Shown: piece after piece, positions 1 through 41,499 of the stretch
How positions within the stretch are numbered: position 1 is the stretch's first letter
Layout: every line of letters begins with the position of its first letter
Assembly: GCF_003945595.2 (NCBI RefSeq)
Contig: NW_024104421.1
Coordinates: forward strand, 7,378,001-7,442,000
Direction: 5' to 3'
DNA: 64,000 nucleotides
Origin: Pipra filicauda
Lineage: Eukaryota; Chordata; Aves; Passeriformes; Pipridae
Notes under the pieces: model-generated
Told to the model about the DNA's origin: nothing
Database searches by the model: none
Seen by the model: only the letters and a program-made list of their open reading frames with translations
Program-made: the position numbers and the translations under genes

Positions 1-3000
1 CATTCTTAATAGAACGTGTTAGTATTTTCTTAAATGCTGCTTTCTCCTGGCAGTTGGACAGAGCTTCATGCTCTGAAATCCAGAAGAGCTGTGTCTAAAA
101 GCCATGTTCTTTATTTTATAGAGGATGTGATGTTCAGTATTATCCTAATGTTAGTGCTGTACGAAGTGGCTGACTGGATTGCTTAAATGTTTGTCCTTCA
201 TATTTAAGATGAGAAATTAAATGTGGATATCATGTTTGGATTTTACAAGAAAACCTGACATGTTGGAAGACCAAACTAGTTATTTGGCAAAAAGATAGCT
301 TAGCCAGTTTTTCTCCCAACACATTGAATTCTGTGAGCATGTAGCTGACATTTTTTAGTCATATAGGTATCAGAGGGGGAAAAGTGTGATCTTTCACCAT
401 GTATATGTTGTGGTAAGCAAATAAATACTTTTGAATGATATTTCAAATCCATGCTACTTGGAATATTTCCACTATTGTACCTAGTAGTCTACTTAATTGT
501 TTAGAATTACTCTGAAGCTCTAAGGTGTGTTACACATACCTTACATACCTTACATACACAACACTTCGCTAAAGTGAGCTGGACTATAGTGCAAGGCTGA
601 GGGGAAAAATAGAGCCAGCTAACTGGTTTTGAGAAGTATAGTACTAGATACAGCTGACCAGCCTCTCCACTTTCAGAGAATACCTTTACATTGATTTTTG
701 AAGTGTTTCTCAATCTCTTTAGTCTCTTTATTGCTCTAAAATATTGGAAACTGCACTGGTGTAAGGAGGCATATTTAACTTACTGAGACTATGCCAGTTC
801 CTACTCTGATGTTAGAAGAGTGATGTAAGAGTTATTTAGGGACATAGCCTTGAATTTCTTACTGAATCGGGAATGACCTGATTTACAGAAATAAGTGATT
901 TATTATGCATTGCTTAAATGCTTGTAGCTCCAGTACTAAATATATATCAACAATGTTGTTATGAATCCTTACTGTCCTTAGAAACAGTTCACATGAGTAA
1001 AAGAAATTAGGAAATTAAGGTCTACAGTTCTGTTTAATCTGTTTAGGTAGTAAGACTGCTTTGAGAATTTTTTGAATCTGGAATAATTTTCATTTGTTTC
1101 CTTTGGACTTAACATTTGCAAAGCTGAGCATGTGTTTTGGTGTCTTCCTGAATCACTACTTGCCCAGTTCAGGAGGCACAAGTAAATTACTTTCTCCGGT
1201 ATATTAAGCTACGCACTGAACACACCTCACATCTCTGTTGGCAGCTTCTCTACTATTCCTTAGTATTGTGTAGCCCACACTATTTCATAGTCTCCACTTT
1301 TGAAAGTTTCTGAATCAACTTTCAAGTTGCTATAAAAGCCTAAACCTTTTCTGATCTACAAATCTTAGGTGTATAAGTATCCTAAAAAGAAAGCCCTTAG
1401 CAATCACAATTTGGAAGTACATCCCCTGGTTCAGTAACGTGAGTTTTCTGGATGATAATCATTATGAAATGTATTTAGAGTCTCTTAGTTATAAAACAGA
1501 TAAAAAGATAAGGGATGGCACTGAATGGATTTGAAATAAAATTAAGCACTCTGTGTTTCAATAAAATGCAAACTTTGTTCAGTTTACTGGACTGCAGTCA
1601 TAAGAGTGCGTATTTTGGAGCAGATGAGAAACATTCTCGTGGGGAACTGATTTTGTCAAAAAATGCTGATGTGATTCAGTTCAAATGCTCTGTGGGAATC
1701 CTGACAGAAGTCTTGCTGGAATCGATGAACCCGCCGTGGTGCCTGCCTGCCGTGCGGGAGGTGCCGGCTCCTGGCAGGCAGCCGGGGCTCCCTGGGTGGG
1801 GCACTGCAGGGCTCTCTGAGCTCTCGGTGGGGCTGCACACCCTCCCTCTGGCTGGGGGTGAGCAAGAGGCTGTTCTGAAATTCCTGCTTCAGAGTCTGTT
1901 AGCTGGGAAAAAAATTGGGTTGTTTGGGTTTTTTTTTCTTAATTCTGAGTTGCTCTCCAAATCACTTTTTTGGAGCGGGGTTTTTCTTTAAATTTGCCAT
2001 ATTTTGGGGGTAAAAAGGGGATGAGGCAGGAAGAAGTTTCAGAGGGAGTGCTTTGTAGGGTGGTATTTCTGCTTTACAGCAGGTGCTGATAGGGACTGAA
2101 GGAGGGGGCTGAAGGGCTACATGCACAGATGGTGATAGACCATGCTGTACCAGTCTGGGAAAATGATTAATCAATACCACAAGGATTTATTCTAGCACTA
2201 AGTTCTTTTAATTTAGCCTTATGTTTCTCTGCTCAGGAGTTCTGTAGGAGAATTTTCTAAATGTGATGCTGATTCAGGATCGTGGTGATTTTTGAAAGTA
2301 ATCAAAACAATTCTCTGTTTTTTTGCTGGATCTTGTTGCAAATGGCAGTGAAGAGAACAAATGTTCTACCCATGTCTCTAATTGGAAGTTGCAGAAATAT
2401 GGCTTGGATTTTAATGAAGGGGACTTGGGGAAGTAATACTGAGAAATAGCAAATAATGAGTGAGCAAGATGTTTAATGCACATTTTTCATAATCCTATTG
2501 CACTTACATTGCTGTAGGCAACCTTCATTCTGATACTTCCCAAGTTTTGAGGGTTTGCATTTCTGACTTTATTGATCTCTTAAAAGAAACCCTGTAACTT
2601 CATAGATCTTGATTTTTGGCAAAATGAAAAGGAAAAAAAATTGGAAATCGCCTGAAATGGCATTATTTACAGCAGTGTAATTCATTAACACCATTGGAAC
2701 TTTTAGGTTCCTGATACAGATCTTTGCTTCATGAGTTACTGGAGGATGTTGTCATCATTTATGGAGTACTGGAGGAAGAAAATGTCTTCCAGTGAGCCCA
2801 AGACTCCTTATCTCTTGTTTGATGTTAGTCACCTTCCCTCTGCTTGGCTTTTCCTCCTTGTCTTGTTCCATTCCCTCACCTAGGTCAAGATTTTACTAAC
2901 CTGGTTTCTTTTAATACTTACTGCCTTGGAGTTTTCTGCCTGAGCTAGAACCTCTTCCCAATCTGTGCTGTGTTCTAAGGCTTCTTTTAGGCACTTCTTT

Positions 3001-6000
3001 CCCTCTGATGCTCCTTATCCAAAACAAGCCACCTTTTCTCCTAATCACAGCATGAAAGTTTCCTGTTCAGGATGTGCTTCCAATATTTCTCCAACTGTTG
3101 GCAACCAGTTCTCTCCTACAAGGTAGTTCATCACATCATTGTTTCCTGTCCTCTGCCTCATTTAGCTCTTCAGACCGTCTTCCCTCTCTCCTGCGTGTTT
3201 GTTTCCCACCAACTTGCTGATAGCAATTCCCTCTCCCAGTAGACATGTACTTTCTCTGGTCAGTTTTTAAGTTTGTCCTGCCTCTCTCCTCCCATTTCTG
3301 CCTCATGCCGAACCACTGTCCTCATTCTCTTCATTTCCCTTTTTGTCCCCATTGTCTGTCTGTCACCTTCTCAGTATTTCACTTTCTTCTTCCACTGTGG
3401 ATATCAGTGGTGAAATGACTGAGGTTACTGGAAAGGTAGACCTTAATTGTCTGTGGGGAGTCGACCTCAATCCAGCAGGAGCTATACTTTAGAGGAAAAA
3501 TAGCCCTGAGCCAAAGAACACTTGCTTGCTCCATCAAAATGGCTCATGACTGGACCTAATATGTGTGGGAGGTTGGAGCACACTCTGAAATCCTCAGAGA
3601 TTTTAGTCAGATTCTTAAAAATACTTACTCTGTATTTGTAAATATGTATATACGTTGTAGGCAAGGAGAACTTGTCACCCGACACTGAGGGCACAGACAG
3701 GTTCTTTCAGGGATCCTTGGCAGAATGATGATCATGGCACTAATCATAGGTACAATTAAATAATTATTTTCGTAACAAGATATTAACACAGAATTTATGA
3801 TTAGAATGGCACGTGATTTTTACAAGCAGAATCAGTATTGTACGATTTATAAGTAGCATAATACAGAATTTATAATACAGAATTTATAATACAGAATTTA
3901 TAATACAGAATTTATAATACAGAATTTATAATACAGAATTTATAATACAGAATTTATAATACAGAATTTATAATACAGAATTCATAATACAGAATTCATA
4001 ATACAGAATTCATAATACAGAGATTTCATAATACAGAATTTATAATACAGAATTACAGAATTAATACAGAATTCATAATACAGAATTATAATACAGAAAA
4101 TACAGAATACAGAATTCATAATACAGAATACAGAATTCATAATACAGAATTTATAATACAGAATACAGAATTATAATACAGAATTTATAATACAGAATTT
4201 ATAATACAGAATTCATAATACAGAATACAGAATACAGAATTATAATACAGAATTTATAATACAGAATTTATAATACAGAATTTATAATACAGAATTTATA
4301 ATACAGAATTTATAATACAGAATTTATAATACAGAATTTATAATACAGAATTTATAATACAGAATTTATAATACAACCTCACTTATTTCTGGACCCTTTG
4401 CAGATCAAGACAAATCTTAAATACATCATATCAGTATAACAATCATAATCTAGACTCACCATTCATATAAAAGAATAGGAGTCACTCCCTCAATCCTTGG
4501 AGGAAGGAGAGGACATCCCTGGGCACTGGTATGTCCAGACAGATCTCACTGTCCAGCAGCATCTCCAGTCCAAGTTGCCCCCTTAGGACTGGGGGCTGCT
4601 CGATTTATAGACAGTGTCCTGGGAGCTCTGAGACTCCCATGTTCTGTGGCCAGGTCGTTGCCACCGCCTGGTGGCCTTGGGTGCCTGGCACCTTGAGGGC
4701 TGGCAAGGGAGGGAGCAGCCAGCCTGGCACCCAGAAACCTTGAAGCCTGTAGGGAGGGGAAGAAGAAATCTCTTCATTTTGTCTCCTTGGTTGACAGGAC
4801 CTTCAGGGATTGATAATGAGGGGAAAGAGAGCAAACACATGACTCGCTCAGTCACAGGGAATGGCCGCTTGCCTCATGAAATGGTGCTGGTTATACTGAC
4901 CATGTTTCCAGAGGTTGGGAGCAGGGAGTACCGGTCACAGAACGACCCTATGAACAGTTGATTTTGGTGTGACCAATTATTTTGGAAGAGACTTAAGCAG
5001 CAGAGGGCTGAGTTTTGCAATGGAATGTTGTTGACCGTATTAATGATAATAGGGGCTCCCGGGCTCCTTTTTAATATCAGTGATAGGTGTTAGTAACGAC
5101 TAAGGACATTTTATGCTGCAGGAATGACCTACAAGTGACTGAAAGCCGTGGTGCTAACTTCTGGGATTCTTAATCTTTAGATTAATAAAAAGATGCATTA
5201 AACAGGAATGCAGTGTGTAAACCAAAGTCACTTAAGGCTGAGTATCGAGTTTGTAAAGCAGTGTGCTATAGGATGTTTTTTTCAAGGAATTAAGAGAAAT
5301 TGTATTTTTTAAATGTTTGTGTTGACCAGATGAAATGCACAAATATCCTGTAAGAAGCACTTTCATGTTAATGGGAGGAAGATGGCGAAGCAAAATATTG
5401 CTTTATTTTGTCTCTTCTGAAAGAGCATATGTTTGAGTTCTAGAGATGCAATATATAGCGTAACCTCAAGTGGTGTTCACAAAGGTACTTTCCACTGTCA
5501 TCCTTAAGTAGGACATAGAGCCCCTAAATACCCATGGAAAGTTAAGTGCAAGGAGCGAAAACTAGGCTCTGATCCAAAGCCAGTTGAAGCTGATTAAAGG
5601 ACTGCATTTGTCTGCCGAGGGCTCTGGCTTAAGCCACTAGCAAGCTAGAATTGAGTTTCAGATGTTCAGATAGGCTTCTTGTGTTTGTTGAGTTTGTGAG
5701 TTTTCCTTCTGATCTGTTTTTGAAGTTCTGTTCATGATTATAGGAGATGTCCCAGTATGTACAGCACCTGAAGTCTTACATATTTTCACTGTTGAGTTCT
5801 AGAAATAGTAAATAGATAATATTCAACACCTTAACTACACTTAACCACAGAATAGGGGGTTTTTTTATGGCTTGACACTGTATAGGTATATACCCAGATT
5901 GTATACAATTGTATGCCTACACCACAGGTATACCTAGAGATGATGTACTAACTCATATAAGATATGCCTACAGCTAGAATAGAGGCAAGGAAAATATCTT

Positions 6001-6690
6001 TACATAGTTTGCAGTTCTTTGTTTGGCTACTTTTAGTGTGCTACTCCATTCTTCCCATCCTGTTAGATATCTAAACTTTTCAAAGAGTGAAACAGAAGAG
6101 AGGAATATGTTTTTCATATAAGAAGTATTGTAGAGTTGCAAATATAAGTTAAAGTGAGAGGTAATGGTCTGCCTGACTCGGATGACTGTTTTGTTTTACT
6201 TGTTTGCATGCTTATCTTCTGTTTTAGAAATAGAAAATAAAATATTTACATTTTATAGTAATGTTTTTTTGAGTGCAGTCCAAGTTAGTTCCTTCACTTA
6301 ATTTCACTTGGCATGTTTCCCCACTGAAGTTCAGGCCAGGCTGTAAAATTATAGCTGTATGTAGTTACTAGCTGTGTGTGTGCTGGGTCTCCAGTTTCTT
6401 CCAGTTGAGAAAAGTTGGAAAGTCACTTCTAGAGTTGAATGAAGATCTCATTCCAAATGTTAGTAGAAGTGTAGAGCTTGTTCTCTCTTCTATCTGAGCT
6501 CTATTTCACGTATACTATTCACCAAACAAAAGTTTTCCCTGCTACAAAAAAGGTTTTGAAAACCTCTGACCTACCATTCTGTAAGGTATCATGAGTGGGT
6601 TTTAGCACTTGAGGGTCAAAACGTTTGCATCAGTTTAGGGAGATAAATTGGAAATTGTTTTAATTCATTTCTTTCCTATTTGACCTCTAG
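1..6690 (+). other. BRAF: BRAF intron 3 (3' part)
   Basis: No coding exon was recognised here. The segment ends with the acceptor tttgacctctag before exon 4. It holds the AT-rich minisatellite at 3858-4375. Right after it, 4380-4960 is less AT-rich and carries short opposed open frames; I do not recognise it, and it could be an old repeat. A C/T-rich stretch lies at about 2800-3400. The small open frames elsewhere look like chance. Confidence 0.75.
3858..4375. repeat. AT-rich minisatellite, 14-bp unit, about 37 copies
   Basis: A head-to-tail array of the 14-bp unit aatttataatacag. A common variant has aattcataatacag, and some units are shortened (aattataatacag, aatacag). The outer copies, especially from about 4255 to 4370, are nearly identical, while the middle (about 3980-4250) holds the variant and truncated units. 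It lies inside BRAF intron 3. Confidence 0.97.
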
Positions 6691-35315
<28,625 letters not shown>

Positions 35316-35795
35316 AGAGAAATGTGAAAGCATGTGCCTGTGTGTCTGTGTGCTGGGGTGTTCCTCTGAGTGCAGCTCGTGTACCAGCTGTGGTTTTAAG
35401 GTTTACTGAGGGAACGAAGATTCACTTCCCAACACTGGGCATTGAATGTCCCAAGCACAAAGTCTGTGTTGGTAACGAGTGCCCTGGGAACAGCTGGCAC
35501 GAGAGGAATTTTAACGTCCCGTAAGAGACATGGGAAAAGTCACTTCAAAACAAGCAAGGTCTTCTTGAGGTCATGGGGTGTCAGTTTTGCCTAGTTTATT
35601 GATTGGAATTAGTTACTCAGGAGTGTATTTGATTTTAATTACACAAGCTATGGTGGTGTGTTGTTTTGGTTTTATTTTTTTTACTTCAGTTGAGGTCATT
35701 ATATTTGAGCAATAAGCTTTAGATTCTTCATTTAGTAATGCTGTTCATATGTGGGAAACAACTGGAAAAATAAACTGAGCTTCAAGGCTGAACAC
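35316..35795 (+). other. BRAF: BRAF canonical 3' UTR (proposed)
   Basis: Non-coding sequence after the exon 18 stop up to the first convincing poly(A) signal. The end is inferred; transcript evidence would be needed to fix it. Confidence 0.55.
35769..35774 (+). terminator. BRAF: Poly(A) signal AATAAA for exon-18-terminated BRAF mRNA
   Basis: The first AATAAA after the canonical stop, about 455 nt downstream. It is followed within 50 nt by a T/GT-containing stretch (cttcttgtggtcag). Confidence 0.5.
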
Positions 35796-38700
35796 AGTCA
35801 AAACTTCTTGTGGTCAGCAGAAGTGAGCAGATACAACACAGAATCCAGAGAAAGCCCTGAATTACGTGTGGCTCTTATTTTGAAAGTCGAAATTTAAAAT
35901 AGTCCTATTTAGAGAAAATCTCTTCCTGCAGAAGAGTGGTGACATGGGTTGTTATTTTTTAATTTCCCCCCCCCCTAAATACTCTGACCTGCTATAGTTT
36001 AGACCATATCAAAATGTTCTATTACAATGCAACACAGAAGAAATTCTGAATCTGCTTTTGCCAAACTGCAAGACTGTTACTGGTAATGGTGCCTGTATCC
36101 TTCGATTAGCACGGATTTCAAAATTTAGGAAAACATTTTAAACCTCAAGCATGACCAAATACTTTGAAAAAAATGCTGCTTAACACCCATAATGGGAAAA
36201 GAAGATTTGAAAAAGCAGCTGTTTTCATGGAAATCGGTGTTATACAATGAATTCTGTTAAGATGAAAGGTTTTAATTATTTTAATATTGTTAAGAATACC
36301 ACTGAACATGACAAATTGATTTTTTCACTTCCATATAGAAGCTGCTAGCTTGACTAGAAGGGAGTCAGCTAGACTAGATATCTGACTGAGAAAGCTAGAC
36401 ACCTTACCAAAATCCTGCCAGCTCACTTGGTGTTTTTCTCTGGAGCATTCCTCTGGAGCAGGTAAATCAGAGGAGTGGTTGAGGTTGTATCAGTCTTTGA
36501 TGTCAGATATGAAAACAAGATGTACTGACAGTGTTCTTGCGTATTTTGAGGTGAGTTACATGGTTTTACTTGGTTTAAACAGCTAAGCTGTTAATTTTCA
36601 CAGATTCTTGCATCAGAATAAGCTATTGCTGCTCTTGTTAGGACTTCAGGGGCCAAGAGTGTTCCTAGTGGCTTCTGATTTACATACACATGGAGAAGTT
36701 GCTACCAATAAGTTTTTGAAATAGATCAGGAATTCCAAAAAGCTTGGCTTTCTGATGTCAGACAACTGAGCCTTTTGAAATGGGAAGCAGATGTAGAGAA
36801 CTGGAAGAGATATAGGCAGTTTCTACATTTTGTGGCTGGATTCTAATAGGCTTTTTGGCTTCTGCTGTTGGAACAATTTTTGTCATTTTCTTAGTCAAGA
36901 AAATTTAACTGTTGAAATCTCCCTCTATGGAAATAGTTATATAGGATGAAAGTTGTTACTGTTTTAGAAAATCTGTTTCCCATCTCTCTGGTAGCTTTAC
37001 CTCATTTTGGCAGGCTTATCTTAAAATGAAAGCAGGACTTAAGTGTTTTCCTCTCTCATTCTTTATTTTTTATATTTATTCTAGACAATGAGGAGGAATG
37101 CTTCCTAAGCTTTGGGGTATTCAGTACAGGCTACAATTTCCGTCTCAGAGCAAGAGGATGCTACTGGGTCTCCTGCAGAATCTAGAAATGTGGCATTCCA
37201 CACAGAAAAGTCTTGACTACATGGGGAGTTGCAGAGAGTGCAGAACCATCATCACTGCCCTGCCCAGGCTTACTCTTTTTCAGATCTGCCCTATCAGTTC
37301 AAACAAGTTACTCCTTGGAGTAGTGTTATCCTCCTTGTTGTTAAGATTGTTCGTCTGTGCTCTGGGAACTACATTTATGGGGGAAAAATGCTGCCATCCT
37401 TAGACACACTTGGCCCCATTTCCTGCTGCATGGTCAGTGCATTCTTCCAGTCTCACCTGTTCTTACACGTCGAGCACCGTTTGAGGTCCATGGCCATAAT
37501 GTGATCTTAGCTTCTCACTAAACATTTTATGAAGCCTAAAAGGAAGCTGGGTTTTGTGGATCATTAACTTTATCTGACATAAAGGCATTTAGAGCATTCT
37601 GTAATTTGTAATTGCTGCTTCAGTGAGATTTGGGAACATCTGTAGGATGAAGATGATAAGTACATCTGTGGATTTGGGTCAGAGTTCTCAAAGGTGCAAC
37701 TCAGCTATGTTGTTCAGAAACAGATACCCATTGGTCCAGAAAACAGGTCATAGGATCTCAGGTTTTTCTGGAGGAGTAGTTTATAGCAGGTGAGCTTCTT
37801 TTTTAATTTACTTTCCTACATCTCGGTATAGAAACAAAATCTGTCTTGTTACCTTCTAGAAGATGTTCCAGATTTTTATTTAACCCTGTGGATGGTATCC
37901 ATACAAAAGATCAGCACAAAATCCAACAGAAAATTACCTCTTTGTCATAGTTTTCCTGTGTCTGTGAATGTAATCCAGGCAAGGTGTTGGAATCTGGTGT
38001 TTCTCTTTGATAAGTCAGTTACTCTCTACTTCAGTAGATAAGGCTGGCACAGGCCTGGAAGGGAACCATTATTCTCCTTATGATTCTTCGGGGAAACATG
38101 GCATCTACCCCTGCATAAGGAGGACAGTTACGGTGTTGTGTATATACCTGAGTAACCTCGTGAGTCCAGGTTAGAAATTTGTGAGAGTAGAGAATGGTAG
38201 CTGCATCTTGAATCCCTCCAGGAATCAGGGGCAGCAGGTTCACTCAAAACATGCCCTTGTATTACATTGTTTGGAGGCAACATGAAAGATCTTGATCATC
38301 TTTTTAGTAGAGAGTTTTTGAAAGTGTGCATTTAAAATAGTTTGTGCTCGCTCTGCATAATACAAGCGTGAAAGGACTGTAGCAGCTAACTTGAAAGGGC
38401 TTTGTAAGAAGTGTGTGTTTTCAGATGCTATCCATCCTTTGGAAAGGAATTTCTTTGTTACCAGTCAAAGCAAGTATCTGAAGTTCTGCTTGCTCAGAAG
38501 CACCTCACATGTCTGGCTCACAGTGAATATAAATGTCTGGGGTTTTTTTCACATAACAAGTGGCTAAGTATGTGGTTTCATAGCTTCATGGTAAACTGAT
38601 CTCATTTGGATCAGCCATGGCCTACCTCCTTACCCTTGCACTGGCAGATGCTCTCCAATTCCACGAGTCTGTTCCGTGCATTTGTGGGGGTTTCCCCCAC

Positions 38701-41476
38701 CATGAACAAAGCAGCTCTCCAAAAACTGGTTAGAAAACTCTCCTTGCCCAACAGCCTGAGGTAGCATTTCCTACGTCAGCTCCTTGAACCATCTTGCTTT
38801 AAGGACACATAGTGCTGCTGTGGCACAATGGGCAGGTCACTGCTCTACAGCCCAGGTCAAGAGATAGACTGGGACCTCAATAGTCCCAGTTTGGATTAGC
38901 ATTGCCCATTGCAGGACTGTGTCCAAAGACATAGCAGGGCAGAATCAGGACAGGGCACACTGGGTTGTGTTCCTAAAGCTGTCTTCATTGCTCTCAGGCA
39001 AGACCTTCCTGGCCTGCTAGAAAATGATGAATTCACATTTCATGTTACTTCATTTATCTGTATGCATCTTAGCCTCAGGAAGAGGGTTCTCTTCCCTTTT
39101 TTCAGGTGGGGTTTCTTCTGGAAGCTAAAAGAACCAGCTACAGATATTTTACATCTTCAGAATAGAAAAGGTGACATAGAGTACTTCAGCTACTCCTCAG
39201 AAGGTCCTATTGACACCTATCTACATTCCTCATCTAGGGAAAGCTGCTGCTGGCATCCGCATTTTATACATATTCAATCAACATAATCTTGTTATTAGAT
39301 GAACATGTTACCTTTTTTTGGTCTGCTATTGATTTGAGATCAGATTAACACCAAAGAAAATGTGTTTGCTAAGGTTTTATTTAAATGGCAGCAAAGTCTG
39401 AAAACTACCTTTTTAAAGCTACCATACTGTCTGAAATACTTCTTGACTTCTGATCCTATTTTTCCATTGCTCTTTTCCAATTGAAGGTTCATCTTTTATC
39501 TTCTGAAATCCCTATATGACTATTAAAATCTGAATTATTACTGGAAATGGGCAGAAGGACAAGATGAGTAATGAGGGAGCCATCTCTTGTTTATAAATTG
39601 ATCTTTAATCAGCAATTTAGAAAGGCAGAATGAAAAATAAATTAAGTACAGCATGTTTTGAAGGTGTAGCTAGGCATGAATGTCATTCTTAAAAATTGGC
39701 CTCACAGGCAATACTCGATGACTTTTTTGTCCTTCTCTTAAAAGAAAAAATACACAAAACTTGAGATGTTTCTGGAAGATACTGTGAAGAGAGTCACAGT
39801 GAAATGTAGCAGAAAGCAGCAAGAAAAAAGGATCAAATACTTAGAGTATTTTAGAGCAAGAGTTTTATCTGTTGGTGGAACTTGTAAAATAGGAAATTAG
39901 GTCCATTGTGAAGCTTTTATTCCTTTGTTGTTGTAACTTAAACCTGCCACCACAGTCTATAAAGACACATAGAGCTTCAGGTCTGTCACTGCCTCCTGTG
40001 CCAGCCCCTTTACTTTAGACCTTGGGTGTACTCCCTTCTCATTTCTTGGGACACACAGAGCGCTCTCCCTGCTTTCTTCAAGTTCCTTAGAACTGGATCA
40101 GCTGCTCCTCCCAGGCCTTTTAGATGCCTTTTCTTCCCCCTCCTCATGCAGACTGCTGATGACTCTTTTGGTTCTCTTCTTTATAGAACAAGACATTCCA
40201 TGATAAGCCTAAAATTTTGTTTGCAGGGATGTTTCTGTTTCGGTTCCAATATTCAGAATAAGAATCTTAAGACAAAACAAAGCCAACAACACGGTTGCTC
40301 TTGAAAAGATGGAAGGATACCAAGATAGGGAGCAGTTGTTTGGATGTAGTGGCGTTCAGCACTCTTCTGTTGAACAGAACAAAGGGTCTCTTATGCGTAC
40401 TTATCACTCCTTCCTTATTACAAAAGCTCTGAGAAGTGCTGTCAAGAAAGTGACATAAACTAACCCAAAATTCATATAAAACCCAACACAGGAAAATTAC
40501 AGGTCTGCTCCTTTTTCTCTTCCTCCTGAGTCCTTTTGATTATGCGTAGTTGGACACCCCTCCCTAAAAATCCTATAGAATACAATTTCTTTGTGGGTGG
40601 CAGGAAATTCTTTTTGCTAAATCATAAGATTGAGAGGGTTAGTATGTTAGATACAGCTTCTATTCAATCTTCTGGGAAACTTCTTAAAGACTTTGGGCAG
40701 CGATTTTACTCTGTGCCATAGTTCCTTTCAGAAATGGGACTACCAGTCTATCTCACGGTATGGTGACACTGAATAAATTATGTAGAATTTCAGGAGGTCA
40801 TCACATGTGAAAGCACTGCATTTAATTATTTTTTATTCAGTAATTCTGAAGGAAGCATGTGGTTGCTTTATTTGTTGTGCTCTCTGTTAGTGAGGCCTAA
40901 TTTCTGGTCTGGGATTGAGTAGATAGTCTCCCCATTCTTGTTTTTCTCTCAGTCGGTTGCTATGTTGGTCTCTAAACCAGATTGTAGCATTCTTTAATAC
41001 TGGTTTTATATTCAGGCACTTTACTGTATATAGCCTTTGAAGGTTAATGGGTGTGTCAAACAGTTCTTTGTTATTAAACCAATTTTACACCAGAACAGAA
41101 ACTAGTTTGCAGTCAGACGCATTTATGGAAATTGTTGCTTCTCAGGAGGATATATGTGCAATAAGGAGTTTAAAGTAAAATCAAGCTGACACTTTTTTTT
41201 TTCAAATGCATGATGATTTAGACTTTGCTTGAACTCTCACAGTTCTTGGGAAGAATGGGTACAGCTTGCTTTCAAGAAATTCTATGTTGGTTAAATATGC
41301 TGGGTCTGTATTCAATGTTCTCTCACTATGTATTCTCTTGTGCTTTAATTTTAACAATCTGCATTTTTTAACATCTTTTGTATTCAACCTGATGTTCAGC
41401 TAGTCTAGAGAAAATCTCTGACTGCCTAGTAACTGAAATCACCTTTTTAAACCAAGCTCTTGTCCTCCCTCTACAG
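35796..41476 (+). other. BRAF: Intron between BRAF exon 18 and alternative last exon 19
   Basis: Intronic only for the alternative transcript. It is a 5.7-kb stretch without a recognised exon. It ends in a good acceptor, ttgtcctccctctacag. Confidence 0.65.
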
Positions 41477-41499
41477 GAGAATTTGCAGCGTTCAAGTAG
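41477..41499 (+). CDS. BRAF: BRAF alternative terminal exon 19 coding part (BRAF-X1-type C-terminus)
   Basis: Splicing from the internal donor of exon 18 (after 35295) to 41477 keeps the reading frame. It changes the end of the protein from GYGGFPVH to GYGEFAAFK, followed by TAG at 41497-41499. From memory this is the same tail as human BRAF-X1. Identity of seven codons, correct phase and a strong acceptor (cctctacag) make it a real conserved exon. The 14-3-3 site at RSASEP is kept in both forms. Confidence 0.9.

Noticed and set aside
4380..4961. Segment after the minisatellite with opposed open frames and a TATA-like element on the minus strand, considered as a solo LTR
   Set aside because: No clear TG...CA ends or target-site duplication could be placed, so an LTR call is not supported.
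38821..38900. tRNA-like stretch (gtggcacaatgggcaggtcactgctctacagc)
   Set aside because: It lacks a proper B box (ggttcgannc) and a cloverleaf, so it is not a tRNA gene.
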